DNA of 64,000 nucleotides from Margaritifera margaritifera (taxonomy: Eukaryota > Mollusca > Bivalvia > Unionida > Margaritiferidae). The stretch covers positions 1,426,001-1,490,000 of the forward strand of contig JAQPZY010001558.1 of assembly GCA_029931535.1 (NCBI GenBank), given 5' to 3'. This document shows positions 48,801 to 58,289 of this stretch, piece after piece. Within the stretch, counting starts at the first letter, position 1; the number at the start of each line of letters is the position of its first letter. The notes under the pieces were generated by a model. The model was given only the letters and a program-made list of their open reading frames with translations. It did not search any database and had not been told where the DNA came from. The translations under genes and the position numbers were made by a program.

Positions 48801-48831
48801 CCAGACAGTGTATAAGGGCTGTAAGGGATGA
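30791..48831 (+). CDS. CENPW: CENP-W kinetochore histone-fold protein (3 exons, complete)
   Basis: CENP-W pairs with CENP-T in the CCAN/CENP-T-W-S-X histone-fold complex that binds centromeric DNA. Three exons (99, 114 and 27 nt including stop) splice in phase 0 to 79 residues; the human protein is 88. Exon 1 is a very basic N-terminus ([14 protein letters not shown]). Exon 2 is the long histone-fold helix, with [17 protein letters not shown] aligning to the LVHLNCLLFVHRLAEES core of vertebrate CENP-W, then [10 protein letters not shown] for VINKEHVLAAAK. Exon 3 gives TVYKGCKG and a stop, the same length as the vertebrate end after AAK. All four splice sites are GT-AG. Two adjacent ATGs exist; the first is used here. 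A DIRS, a LINE and several MITEs fill its introns. Confidence 0.88.
31594..31800 (+). pseudogene. LINE PHD-like zinc finger
   Basis: Frame reads [21 protein letters not shown], a stop in place of Trp, then [35 protein letters not shown]. The Cys pattern C-x2-C...C-x-C-C-x2-C...C...C-x2-C is PHD-like. The expected His is Arg here (Y-R-QECMG), so metal binding is probably already lost. Confidence 0.75.
31950..33640 (+). pseudogene. LINE APE-type endonuclease, split by insertion
   Basis: 5' part: [15 protein letters not shown] start near 31953, then [25 protein letters not shown] and ending EIIRAKIKV at 32229. 3' part resumes at 33405 with [15 protein letters not shown] and continues to [19 protein letters not shown], YRxDR, GAFYKPP and GGDFN are endonuclease landmarks. 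The gap is the piggyBac-like element. Confidence 0.82.
32230..33404. mobile_element. piggyBac-like element inserted at TTAA
   Basis: Flanked by TTAA at 32226-32229 and 33405-33408. Ends are inverted: left ctcttgaactac, right (inverted) ctctttaactac, 11 of 12. Removing the element and one TTAA restores the endonuclease frame (AKIKV-KGATG). The only ORF, 32911-33141, has a serine/aspartate-rich stretch and a CRACG start but no DDD catalytic core. It is non-autonomous, 1175 bp. Confidence 0.85.
33737..35365 (+). pseudogene. LINE reverse transcriptase
   Basis: Contains [46 protein letters not shown], [17 protein letters not shown] remnant, [27 protein letters not shown] and [17 protein letters not shown]. 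The FADD motif C is intact, but motif A reads [10 protein letters not shown], so its catalytic Asp is Tyr. Several frame changes. Confidence 0.85.
35911..37309. mobile_element. 1.4-kb non-autonomous DNA transposon, copy B
   Basis: Begins cggggatttacaaatccactt and ends ttaaatccctg. It is close to 88 percent identical by eye to copy A over sampled stretches. It keeps a right subterminal block of cttgcc/ggcaag repeats (37220-37280) that copy A lacks. A short atgtt flanks both sides. Lies in CENPW intron 1. Confidence 0.8.
37310..39679. other. CENPW intron 1, scattered small repeats
   Basis: Holds the duplication at 38215-38340, a ggcaacca/tggttgcc foldback near 39118-39190, and a run of ctagt/actag words at 39320-39480 that looks like another small foldback element. 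No exon recognised. Confidence 0.5.
38215..38340. repeat. Perfect 63-bp tandem duplication
   Basis: 38215-38277 and 38278-38340 are identical except for the last base. Near identity implies a recent duplication compared with other repeats here. Confidence 0.95.
39680..39898. mobile_element. Double-hairpin MITE, copy 1
   Basis: Ends gccatatgtactcac and gagtatatacagta are inverted. Inside are two adjacent palindromes: caaacaacatagagctt...agtctatattgtttg and gcaaactgcatagacccaga...tctgggtctgtgcagtttgc. Located in CENPW intron 1. Confidence 0.82.
40267..40380 (+). CDS. CENPW: CENP-W exon 2 (histone-fold core)
   Basis: 38 codons, acceptor tttcccag|gta and donor actaag|gtcagt. It encodes the amphipathic helix [19 protein letters not shown] and the loop plus last helix ending THVKAVTK. 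Read-through past the donor would add VSPHQ and stop, a possible alternative end. Confidence 0.9.
41047..43190 (+). pseudogene. DIRS gag remnants
   Basis: Starts with [20 protein letters not shown] then [13 protein letters not shown], a Cys-His stretch common at DIRS gag starts, followed by broken frames. The last 142-codon frame (42762-43190) carries [20 protein letters not shown] and [11 protein letters not shown], shared with the other DIRS copy. A cluster of ggtgaccagtc words at 41690-41790 is unexplained. Confidence 0.7.
41451..41600. repeat. 51-bp tandem repeat, three copies, inside DIRS gag
   Basis: Units contain gtagtgtgttgctgcc, aggaagtaagtgcacc and tctcagg. The 51-bp period keeps frame, so it was probably a 17-residue repeat in the gag ORF. 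Confidence 0.85.
43198..43990 (+). pseudogene. DIRS reverse transcriptase
   Basis: Fragments in several frames: [59 protein letters not shown] (motif A Asp kept), [10 protein letters not shown] (expected YLDD-like motif C, second Asp is Asn) and FVYMGMNFL. Clearly inactive. Confidence 0.78.
44207..44730 (+). pseudogene. DIRS RNase H domain
   Basis: Frames give [51 protein letters not shown], then [18 protein letters not shown] and [16 protein letters not shown]. Same landmarks as the other DIRS copy but with more frame breaks; the central NLE segment survives only as INNLEIK in another frame. Confidence 0.78.
45000..46018 (+). pseudogene. DIRS tyrosine recombinase
   Basis: [10 protein letters not shown] near 45090, [75 protein letters not shown], then [14 protein letters not shown] frame 45713-46018 with [20 protein letters not shown] and [10 protein letters not shown]. 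The HEV...W run fits the catalytic H-x-x-R/W end of tyrosine recombinases. At least three frame breaks. Confidence 0.82.
46040..46880 (+). mobile_element. Pogo/Tigger-like DNA transposon relic, copy 2
   Basis: Left end caatcaaacctgtcctaacg. An intact stretch from 46320 reads [20 protein letters not shown] and [17 protein letters not shown], a CENP-B/Tigger-type N-terminal DNA-binding motif, then stops. Collinear with copy 1 at 6096-7020 into the 3' part (both have gctgactgtcttttgatctc). The catalytic DDE region is missing in both. Confidence 0.68.
46963..47173. mobile_element. Harbinger-like MITE, G-rich interior
   Basis: Inverted ends gggatcatccataaaggat and (inverted) gggatcacccataaaggac, 17 of 19, flanked by TAA on both sides (46960-46962 and 47174-47176). 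A TAA 3-bp target fits PIF/Harbinger, though other superfamilies are possible. The interior carries gcggac repeats and G-runs on the plus strand. Confidence 0.72.
47390..47511. mobile_element. Partial second copy of the Harbinger-like MITE
   Basis: Shares the G-rich block with gcggacaaggggag and the right end tgcggacgtcctttatgg followed by acaacccctaa. The left end is degraded. Confidence 0.65.
47738..48053. mobile_element. ~315-bp MITE with ~58-bp inverted ends
   Basis: Left arm has tttttggtgggtaaact and ttatgcaatacttaccag; the right arm has the inverted equivalents ctggtaagtattgcgtaa and agttttactcctgccaaaaa. A loose copy of the gcaatagcgac word sits just outside at 47700. Noncoding, in CENPW intron 2. 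Confidence 0.8.
48105..48275. mobile_element. Diverged double-hairpin MITE remnant
   Basis: Contains aacagcatagacccagatct with its partner accagggtctgtgctatttg, then a second weaker hairpin around cacattatgtgatgg. Related to the copies at 39.7, 51.2, 58.4, 62.7 and 63.1 kb. Confidence 0.65.
48805..48831 (+). CDS. CENPW: CENP-W exon 3 (C-terminal 8 residues and stop)
   Basis: Acceptor tttattccag|aca, then TVYKGCKG and TGA. The tail matches the vertebrate VILKKSRG in length and in its basic, glycine-ending character. The exon is too short to identify alone, but the position, phase and strong polypyrimidine tract agree. Confidence 0.78.
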   Translation, partial: TVYKGCKG

Positions 48832-49155
48832 GAAAAACTGGCAGGCTTATGCCATCTATGACAGGTGTGAATCACAAAAATGAGCTTCTTTTCTGCTGGA
48901 AGAAATTTTCTTTTCATGAAGAAACATGACAGTTGAATTCATAACTTTTAGCTTCATTTTCAATACTTTATTAGTTTGTCAAAATCAGAACATAACAAAT
49001 GCAGTGCAACCTGTCCCAGTGTATACCTGAATACAAAGGACACCATTTGAAAAGGATCGGTTTCAGGAATCACCAATACAAATATGCTTGTTTTCTGTTC
49101 TAAGGACACCTGTCCAATATGGAAAGATGATAGTGATTGACTGCATGTAAAGGAC

Positions 49156-49166
49156 AATAAAATAAA
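49156..49166 (+). terminator. Candidate CENPW polyadenylation signal
   Basis: Overlapping aataaa-taaa hexamers (49156-49161 and 49161-49166) lie about 330 bp after the CENP-W stop. They are the first good plus-strand signal I noticed after the stop, but AATAAA is common in AT-rich DNA. Confidence 0.45.
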
Positions 49167-49242
49167 AATGGAAGAAGTATATGCATAGTTTTGTTGCATG
49201 TTGGAGTACTATTGCCATTCTACCAAACATGTAGGTCACCAT

Positions 49243-50278
49243 CAGGGTTCATTCTAGACTGCGCCCTTGTGCCAGTGACCCATATTTTTCATCTTTGGCA
49301 CAAGAATGTTCCATACATAGTACGCTTAGACTGAATTGAGTGTATCTCAAGCTTACTTCATTAAATGTGTTCACTGCCAAAGAAGCATAAGGCGATCAAT
49401 TTCATTGGCTGACAGAAATGTCTTACTGAGTTTGATTAGCTTGGGCATAAAGAGTACATGCTACATGAACACTGATTGAAAATGTAAAGAAGAAAAGATG
49501 AAATCTTAAGTGAAAACACTGCTGCATTTATTTCCATTGTAGTGACAGAGAGGAAAAAATGTACTCAAATGTTCAAAATAAATTCTAGAAGGGAATGGTT
49601 ACCATAGATATTCAAGTCAGAGTACTCCAGGCTCTCAAGATAAAAGTCTGATGACAATCACAGGTGTTCAGGTCATAGGATTTATTAATTTCTGCAATAA
49701 ATATTCATTTTTCCAGCATTATATACTTTGAATCAGTAGTTGCTGAGTCACGCTAGAGTATGATTTGCTACAGTTTTCTTCTCAACTAAGCAACCAACCA
49801 TTTAATGGGGGTGGGTGGGTGACAAAAATGAAAGTTCTCAAACAGCTTGATAACAATATTCTTGCTTTGATTTATAGAAAAAAATAACCGATTGTCTTGA
49901 GGTAATAGAAAAAAAATTCTGGTTCAAAAGAAAATCTAAGGTTCCTCCCCATTCCAAAAAGTAAATAGTCGGTCCTAAAATGACTGATGTGAAGAGTGGA
50001 CACAGTTACAAGGACAAGGAAATTGTAGAAAACCATGCTCAAGTTTGGCTCTTCAATGACTGATTCGAAGCATGCAATGCTGAAAAAGAGAATATTTACT
50101 GCAGTCATTAATAAATCCACGACCTGAGTACTTACGATAATGATATGTATTTGAATTTCTTAAATAAACAAGATTGAGGTAAAGGTATCTGCAACCCATG
50201 TTTTTTCTAAATGACCCAACTTTTTGATCTGCGAGGGGCCACTGGGTCCCACTTTTTTCATTTCTGGAATGAACACTG
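49243..50278. mobile_element. hAT-like non-autonomous transposon downstream of CENPW
   Basis: Left end cagggttcattctaga and right end (inverted) cagtgttcattccaga match at 14 of 16. Flanks caccat and taccat agree at 5 of 6, a possible target duplication. The interior is AT-rich without transposase. Confidence 0.65.
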
Positions 50279-50349
50279 TACCATGACCAACTTAAAAATA
50301 ATCATGTTTCACAGACTTGTTAAAATTTGTTGTTTTGCCAATTTCGGCT

Positions 50350-50655
50350 TGTCTGCATTTAAGTGAAATGGAGCTATGTCATATCCCTGGCAGCTTAACC
50401 AGTCATCATCCACATTGTCATTGTTGGTGTGCCTGTGTTGAAGTGAAGTGGAGCTATGTCATATCCCAGGCAGCTTAGCCAGTCATCATCCACATTGTCA
50501 TTGTTGGTGTGCCTGTATTTAAGTGAAATGGAACTATGTCATATCCCTGCAGCTTAGCCAGTCATCATCAACATTGTCATTGTAGGTGTGCCTGTGTTTA
50601 AGTGAAGTAGAGCTATGTCATGTCCCTGGCAGCTTAACTGGCCATCATCCACTTG
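50350..50655. repeat. ~80-bp tandem repeat, four copies
   Basis: Units with gtgaaatggagctatgtcat, atccctggcagctta, ccagtcatcatccacattgt and cattgttggtgtgcctgt. The fourth copy is partial. Noncoding. Confidence 0.92.
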
Positions 50656-51559
50656 TCGTTAATCTTGAGAAACTGGGATATGTATGAAACAAATAAGTAC
50701 TTAGTAAAACAACCAATTCAATTTTTAAATGTCAATCACTAATTTGTAACCAGAATAAAAGTGGCCAATTAATTCAAAGACAAGTAGATTCTGACATTTT
50801 TTAACACAGCATTAATCAAATATATATGCAATGATGAATTTTATTCACCTACTGTATTGGTTACAAAGTCTCTTTTGACTCATTTTGTAGGTGCTGGCCC
50901 CATGCACTCAAGTAATTTGAACTAACTGTGATTAAACAGTTTATTATATGAAATAATCATAATACTTTTTTTTACATTATTCATTTAGCTAATTATGCAT
51001 TGATGTCCAATAATGATTCATTTTTCATACATGTACTAGGTGTAGTAAGAACATTTTTAAAAAAAGAACTAAAACATATAGAGTTTAGGGTTCATTGTCT
51101 GGCACACAAATATTTTACCAAAAAGATATATAGATGGTGCAAATAAAAACATAAAAACGTAAGATGTATAACATGTAAAAAGTAGAAACTAAAGGAACAT
51201 TTACCATATATACTTGCATATTATCCAGGTCAAAATGCAGACAACATAGACCCTGCACCGGCAGACTAGGGTCTATGTTGTTTGTTCTGCTGATTAGTCC
51301 TTACAAACTGCAGATCTGGGTCTATACAGTTTGCAATTGGTATCAGCTTAAACATATGTATATACAGTAGTCAGAAATGTTAAGATAGCTGTAACATCCT
51401 GCTTTAAATATGGAAAGAGTTTCAGATCATTTTACTTAAAGTGGTAATTGATTCCATTTAGTAGATCCAGTATAAGTAACTGACTAGTGCATTAGTTCTT
51501 GGTTCAGGTAGTTTGTAAACTTAGGTTTGGCATTTATATTAGAAAGTATATAGTGTTAC
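50656..51559. other. AT-rich intergenic sequence with one MITE
   Basis: Apart from the hairpin MITE at 51202-51369, nothing recognised. Confidence 0.5.
51202..51369. mobile_element. Double-hairpin MITE, copy 2 (internally shortened)
   Basis: Ends taccatatatacttgc and atatgtatatacagta. First hairpin acaacatagaccctg...agggtctatgttgtttg is intact; the second has lost its left half. Intergenic. Confidence 0.8.
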
Positions 51560-51830
51560 TATTGCCAACTGAAGCAAACATATCACTTCAGCAAGAAGGT
51601 CTCCAGTTATGAACAGCTTTATAAATAAAAATGCACCTGTGATATGGAATTCTTTTGTGAAATGAAGTCAGTTTATTGACTGAAAGCGGTCTACAGATGG
51701 TGTCATTGGAACAGCAGCCAGTATAATTCTAGCATGCAGTTTTTCAAAGTTTGATTTTATGGTAATTACTTGCTTGTATGCATTAATCCCATACAGTGCA
51801 GCATAATTGCAGTACTCTTAAATATGGCCT
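51560..51830 (-). pseudogene. LINE reverse transcriptase C-terminal remnant
   Basis: Minus-strand frame reads EYCNYAALYGINAYKQV, then KLHARIILAAVPMTPSVDRF and QSIN-stop-LHFTKEFH. This matches the post-palm region of CR1-like LINEs (LQKRAARIIL...TPS...F...LxWLxFxxRxxYH), with the usual Trp codon turned to TGA. Unrelated to the LINE at 31-35 kb. Confidence 0.62.
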
Positions 51831-52919
51831 GTCATATGCCTTGTTCAGATATATAGTAGAGCAGATGATGACGATAAAATCAAAGTGGCTCTTAAATGCT
51901 GATTTGAGCAGTTCACAGGCAAACATGGTATTGTGGCAGCAACTGCGACAGAGGCTCATGGCACAGTGTCGCTGTGATCAAAGATCACTTACCGGAACAG
52001 CAGACTAGCAGATGACCAATACGAAGTGGCCATTTTGTATATTGAGCTGTGCATCCATGATAATGTATAGGTACATGTTTAACACACCTGCTACCTGGGC
52101 CATCTTTTCAGTCTGCTGCAGTACTCCTTTGCTCACATTTTCAATGTGTCTTCCTGACCTGTGGAGTGTGTGGTTTTCCATTGACCTCATATTGATGAAA
52201 AAGGCAAACTGGCAAAAGGGCCTCCCCAAGTAATGAGCATTTTTTTCAAACATACCTGGTTTTTGTGTTGCTGGTGGGGGGAGAGACAAAACTTTTTAAA
52301 AATGGAGGCTGGTTGTTTGTTGGCCAGTTTTGGTGGGTTGCAAAAGGTGGTGGGAGGTGCTGTGGAAAGTGGCAGCCCCACCCCCTGTAACCTACTCTGC
52401 CTGCCCTCCCTGCTGATAATAAATGCTATTTTTTATTCTCTTTTTGGTATGTTGGTACATGGGAAAACTGCACTTTTAACCACATGATGGTTTTTAGATT
52501 ATCTCATCTTTAAAACAATGAATCCACCTCAGAATTGTTGGATCTCACAGAGAATTACACCTGTAAACTTCATCCATGTCTGCCTTGATATCAGTGGGAG
52601 AGTACCCTAAGAGAGTCTGGATTTCACAGCATGCTCTTCACTCAGTAGCAGAATTGTTCTTCTCTGTGACATTTTTAGGACCCTGTTATTTACATCACAC
52701 GCATTTATCTGCATGTGTCAGGTGTGCTGCACATGCAGCACCAGGTCATTTTAAAGAACATTATTTCGTCTATCGATCAGCGTTAAATTTATTGACAGTT
52801 TCACAGAAACAAAAAAGTTAGAACAAAATATTCATAACTTTTCAAATACCTCTCAGAAGTATACCATTTATCTTAAACAGCTATTAAATTAGAAAGCAGA
52901 AGGAAAATGTGACTGCAGC
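51831..52919. other. Intergenic, no recognised feature
   Basis: ORFs at 51796-52008, 52233-52487 and 52576-52821 match no family and overlap minus-strand frames. No splice-supported exon. Confidence 0.5.
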
Positions 52920-52929
52920 ATCAACTATT

Positions 52930-53457
52930 TTACTATTTATGTGTGACCTTGACCTTAAAGACAGGTCCCCACATGTGGTATGTGGTATAGTTATACCAAG
53001 TTTCATCTCAAATGGCTTTAAAATAATAGAGTGGAAAGGAAAGTGTAATAGAAAAATTCAACATATAACATCATGACATTGATCTTAAAGACAAGACCCC
53101 AAATGTAATACACAGAACACCTGCTAATCATGATATATATGTATACCAAATTTATATTACTTAATCTCAAACAGTTCTAAAGATATAGAGTGAAAAAAAG
53201 TGTGATGGAAAACAAAACATTGAGTTGTGATCTTGACCTTGAAGATAGCACTCAATGTAGTATGTGACACATTCTAGCGATGATATACAAGTATACCAAG
53301 TTTCATCACTTGATCTAGAACTGTTTTAACATTTTATAGTGGAAAGTGAATTATGATGGAAATATAAAATATTGAGCCATGATGACCCTGACCTTGAAGA
53401 TAGGATCTCAATGTGGTATGTGACTTCTAGTGATGATGAACAAGCATACCAAGTTCA
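52930..53457. repeat. ~110-bp degenerate repeats flanking a hAT relic (left part)
   Basis: About four units with tgaccttgaccttaaagaca, tgtggtatgtg, ataccaagtttcatc and agagtggaaagg. The same family resumes at 55155, so the hAT relic interrupts one array. Confidence 0.8.
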
Positions 53458-55154
53458 CACATGTGATTCTACTGGCAGGTAGGCCAAAAATACTGTTTTA
53501 AAGGCTGTCTATCACACATACCATTGTATAGTTGAAATCTACTGGTTTTGAATATTACAAGAATTTTTAAAAAAATTTAATAAAAAAAAACAAACAACAA
53601 AACACAGAGTTTGTATGCGTTCTATCAACATATTAGAGAAACCAGCCAGAACCAGTCTACTGGGGACTGAAAATGTTCTACCAGTGCGATGATGCGTGGT
53701 CGAGTAATAGGATTAAAATTGTTAAACAACAGTAAACATGTGTGCACAACAAGCTGTTAATTGATTACCTTTTTGTTATAATCGAGAGAGTTTTAGGCCA
53801 AATGCAGGATGTTATTTGAGGTGTTGTAAGTAACAAAGGGATCAAAGGTGCTCCATGATGGCTTTGAGTTTTTTATGATAATCGGTTGACCTTTTGCGAA
53901 GGGGAGATAAAATGGAGAGACTGACCAAAAAAAAAAAAAAACTTTATTAATCATTTTGATTTTTTTGTCTTGTTTTATTGGTATTGTATTGTTCAAGATG
54001 CTTTAAGAGGAACATTTAAGGACAGCTCTTATATTCTGTGTTCAATTCATGTCAGAATGCCAAAACGTGTGCTGTCTCTCAATGCTAAGAAATGACTGAC
54101 TAAAAAATATTACAACAAGTTCAACAATGCGTGGATATCAGAGTTTAAGTGTGTGCAGGCGAGCAACAAACGTCCTGAGTTTGCATTGTGTGTTTCATGC
54201 AAAGTGGATTCTAAGATAGTATATGGAGGAAGAAATATCACCAGGCATATGATGACACCATTACATAGGAGCAATGATTCTTCTGTAATAAACACACACA
54301 CTTATTTGAGACTGGATCAAAAGTGGCACTTGTAGAAACTTTGCAAATTTTGTGGCAGAGCACAATTTACCATTCCTCATAGCAGATCATTTTACTAAAC
54401 TGGTTAAAGTAATGTTTCCAGATTCTGAGATTGCACAACAATTTTCATGCCAGCATACAAAGACAACGCACATTGTCACTCAGGCCAGAAAAGTTGAAAA
54501 AATGTATACAAGTCAGAAGTTCAGTGTCACAATTGATATATCGAATGATCAAGGAAATAATAAAATGCTGAATGTTCTAGGCCATGTGTATGATCAAAAA
54601 GTTCAGCGTATTTGTACCAGATTCTTTGATATTCCAGCATGCAACATAGGCACAAGCTAATTGATCTTCAGATCAATGAACCAGATTTGTGTGTTTTCAT
54701 TTAATTCTATATTCTATATTTAAGAAAAATCTGGACCAGAAAACTATTGAGAGCCTGTTAAGTGTGAAACTTAATAATCACAATGAATGTCATCAGTGGT
54801 CACTAGACTGTGATATTGTGAAAGATATTAAAAATGCTTGTGGATTTTATAAAGAAAAGAAATAACTTTCCAGTGAACCAAAAGATATACAATGGTTCCT
54901 TTTTCATTTAATTGACAATATACTGACTTGTATTAATTAATTATAATTGTAATATTTTCCATCAGAATCTGAATCTTATGTTCAAAACTTGCTGTTTTAT
55001 TATAGCATGAAGAGACAAAATATTGTGGAAAAAAATGCACTTGTTTTATTTTCAATCACTTAAAGCACGTAAAATGTATGCCAATTAAGTATCCACTGGT
55101 TTAGAAGCCAATCTACTGATCAAAATTTGCAAATCTACTGGTTTGAAATCCTGG
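53458..55154 (+). mobile_element. hAT transposon relic with BED-like finger and transposase fragment
   Basis: Sits between two parts of one repeat array. From 54093 a frame reads KYYNKFNNAWISEFKCVQAS, FALCVSCKV and GGRNITRHMMTPLHRSN, a BED-like C-x2-C...H-x5-H finger. At 54352-54660 a 102-codon ORF has EHNLPFLIADHFTKLVKVMF, SCQHTKTTHIV, and KFSVTIDISNDQGNNKM, where the Asp of TID fits the first catalytic acid of hAT transposases. The rest is lost. Same clade as the hAT at 19.3 kb (FNNEW/FNNAW). Termini not resolved. Confidence 0.78.
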
Positions 55155-55318
55155 GTCTGTCACATATATGCAAGTTTCATCCCTTAATCTCAAATGGCTT
55201 TAAAGTTATAGTCTAGTGGAATGGAAAGTGTGATGGAAACATAACATATTGAGCCATATCTCAAACAGCTCTAAAGTTATAGTGGAAGGTGTGACAAATG
55301 GACAGATGGAGGTGTGGG
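55155..55318. repeat. ~110-bp degenerate repeats (right part)
   Basis: Two units with gcaagtttcatcccttaat, ctcaaatggctttaaagtta and gtgatggaaac, continuing the array broken at 53457. Confidence 0.75.
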
Positions 55319-55319
55319 G

Positions 55320-56342
55320 GACAATGAACAGTGTAGACACTAATCTGCCAGGACATTATGTGATGACAGATTGCAGTCTACACTATTTACTTAAAATGAA
55401 TAGTGTAGACACTGATGTGTAAGGATATTATGTCATGACAGATCAGTGTACATTGTTTACTTGAAATGAACAGTGTATACACTGATCTGTAAGGACATTA
55501 TGTGATGATGGATCACAGTTGACACTGTTTACTTGAAATAATTATCAGAATGAACAGTGTACACTGATCTACCATGATATTATGTGATGACAATCACATT
55601 CTGCATTGTTTACATGAATCATTAGTAGAATGAACAGCACAGACAGATCTGTCATGATATTATGTGATGACAGATCAGTCTACAATGTTAGATTGAAATC
55701 GATATCAGAATGAACAGCGTAGACCCAAATCTGCTAGGACATTGTGTGATGACAGATCAGTCTACACTGTTTACTTGAAATTAGTAGAATGAACAGCGTA
55801 GACACCGATCTACCAGAACACTGTTATGACAGATCAGAGGTTACATTGTTTGCTTGAAATCATTAGCAGAATGAACAGTGTTGACCCAAATCTACTAAAA
55901 TGTTTAGTGGAATAAACAACATAGCCAGGACATTGTGATGACAGATCACAGTCTACATTGTTTATGTAAGAGAGTAGAATGAACAGTGTAGACTCAGATA
56001 TATTAGGGCATTATGTGATGACAAATCAGTCTACACAGTTTACTTGAAATCATTAGCAGAATGAACAGCAATTAGACATACATCTACCAGGACATTATGT
56101 CATGACAGATCAGTCTAAACTGCTTATTTGAAAAGCACAGACCTAGATCGGGCAGGACATTATGTGATGACAAATCCTAGTCGACAATGTTTCCTTGAAA
56201 GCCATGGACCCAGATATGTCCTGCATTGATAGATCACAGTCTGTATTGTTTACTTCAAATCATTAGTAGAATGTACAGCATATACACAGATCTGACAGGG
56301 CATTATGTGTTGACACGTCTGGGTCTATGCTTCCTACAGTTC
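55320..56342. repeat. Tandem array of about 13 hairpin-forming units
   Basis: Units of about 67-107 bp start near 55325, 55398, 55470, 55552, 55634, 55712, 55792, 55872, 55979, 56061, 56131, 56198 and 56273. Most read gaacagtgtagac-cagatctg-(c)caggacattatgtgatga-cagatcagtctacactgttt, so each unit folds on itself. Stem sequences (catagacccagatctg-type) match the double-hairpin MITE, and spacer words gaaatcattagcagaat separate units. Confidence 0.88.
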
Positions 56343-57794
56343 AGCATGAGATAAACACAAGCAAATATACAAAACTACTTATGTCAGTCAGCAGAAACAA
56401 CAAGTGTGAGATTGTGTATGGATGAGTCGAGGCTGTTAGACTGAGACATGTTCATACACAATATCAAACAAGTTCTTGAACTCAACACACAATAAAATGT
56501 GAATGCAGCTTTGTATTTATTACATAACCCTCCTTCATGCATTGCAGGTTTTGTCTTTAGCATGTAATGTGTGAATGGAATTCAAAACCAGCTGAGATTT
56601 ATATAAGTTCAGTTTGGTGCATCTAAGAATATAGATGGATGGACATCAGTTAAAACACTTAAATAGTTCCAGACTGGGTGTGTGATATGAAAATATGGAT
56701 TGAACAGCTGTATCAAATGCCAGATCAACCATGTAAGATTAAATGGGTATGTAATAGAGTATCACCAGACAATAATGTTTGTGTCAATACAGAGTGAGGT
56801 GACATTTATTTAATGCAACAACTCAACAGGCAGGGACAACAACTTCTACAAGACAAGGAATGTATATAACACCGATAAATCTTATACATTTCATTTATGA
56901 ATTAATGCATGGAAAGTGAAATTACATGTCCATCAAAGAATTCAGCAAAAAAAATTATTTCCTATATAGAAACATTTCTTGGGTGTTTTTAATTATTTCT
57001 GTATGAAAATAAGTTATTATTTTTGTTTAAAAGTCTGAATAAAGGTCAACATTTCACTCATGAATTTAAATCCAATATAAGTTCAAGTCCTTCTTTATAA
57101 AGCATAAAATGTTAGCTAAAGTAAAAACATGCCAGAATGCACGAATGTTTTGGACACAGGCAGAGTTTAGGTCAGAAGTTCTGAAAAATGAGTCGACCAT
57201 TCTATAAGTCTCCACTGTCCTCCAGAACTGAAATGCATCAGTCCACTCTCTCCATGACTGAAATGATAACAAGACAAAAATATAAGTTAAAATTACTTTT
57301 TAACAAAAACTATAAAAACATTAGAACTAAAAACATGCAATCTTTTTATGGAGATGGAGCACTGACAATAAAATTGAATGTAAAAATGATTTCGTCAGAT
57401 ACTAACTAATAATTACAGAATGGTGAGCATGAACAAGGGCAAGTATTGCATCTAAACTTAACAGAAAAACCTGCATGAAACATTTTAAGCCATGAAGGAA
57501 AAGCAGTTGATGAATATGAACATCCATGTTTTTGACAGACTGCACTGATAGCAAAATTTTTTTATTTCCTATATAGAAACAGAGAAGTTGGCGTTTATCA
57601 TTAATCAAACCTGCTAACCATTTTTTACATGAATCCTTGCCAAACGAAAATGATATTAATTCTTTCTCCATGGTATATTTGTTGAGAAACTTGGATGAAT
57701 ATTATGCATAAAATGTTTGCTCTATTCATTGCTTTTGTTTAATGGATACTCCATCATAAAAAATGAGAAAGTTAAAGAGATGTATAACAAGGCA
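56343..57794. other. Intergenic, no recognised feature
   Basis: Minus-strand ORF 57066-57272 follows a possible acceptor (tatcatttcag) but has no family features. Plain AT-rich sequence otherwise. Confidence 0.5.
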
Positions 57795-58289
57795 ATGATT
57801 GTAATGATAGGTACATATGAATGCTTAATGATTGTAATGATAGGTACATATAAATGCTTAATGACTGTAATGACAGGTACATATGAATGCTTAATGATTG
57901 TAATGACAGGTACATATGAATGCTTAATGACTAATGACAGGTACATATGAATGCTTAATGATTGTAATGACAGGTACATATGAATGCTTAATGATTGTAA
58001 TGACAGGTACATATGAATGCTTAATGACTGTAATGACAGGTACATATGAATGCTTAATGATTGTAATGACAGGTACATATGAATGCTTAATGACTGTAAT
58101 GACAGGTACATATGAATGCTTAATGATTGTAATGACAGGTACATATGAATGCTTAATGATTGTAATGACAGGTACATATGAATGCTTAATGATTGTAATG
58201 ACAGGTACATATGAATGCTTAATGACTGTAATGACAGGTATATATGAATGCTTAATGATTGTAATAACAGGTACATATGAATGCCTAAT
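57795..58289. repeat. 33-bp minisatellite, about 15 copies with dimer pattern
   Basis: Unit attgtaatgacaggtacata followed by tgaatgcttaatg. In part of the array units alternate between atgattgtaatg and atgactgtaatg, a 66-bp dimer. Early units have gatagg for gacagg. Since 33 is divisible by three, long frames arise on both strands (184 codons minus, 125 plus); these are artefacts. Confidence 0.93.

Noticed and set aside
49872..50120. Minus-strand ORF as a host gene
   Set aside because: It lies wholly within the hAT-like element at 49243-50278 and has no recognisable domain.
57066..57272. Possible terminal exon on the minus strand after tatcatttcag
   Set aside because: No upstream exon or polyadenylation support, and no recognised protein.
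57795..58289. Regular 33-bp repeats suggestive of a CRISPR array
   Set aside because: There are no spacers: units are directly contiguous, and the genome is clearly animal. It is a minisatellite.
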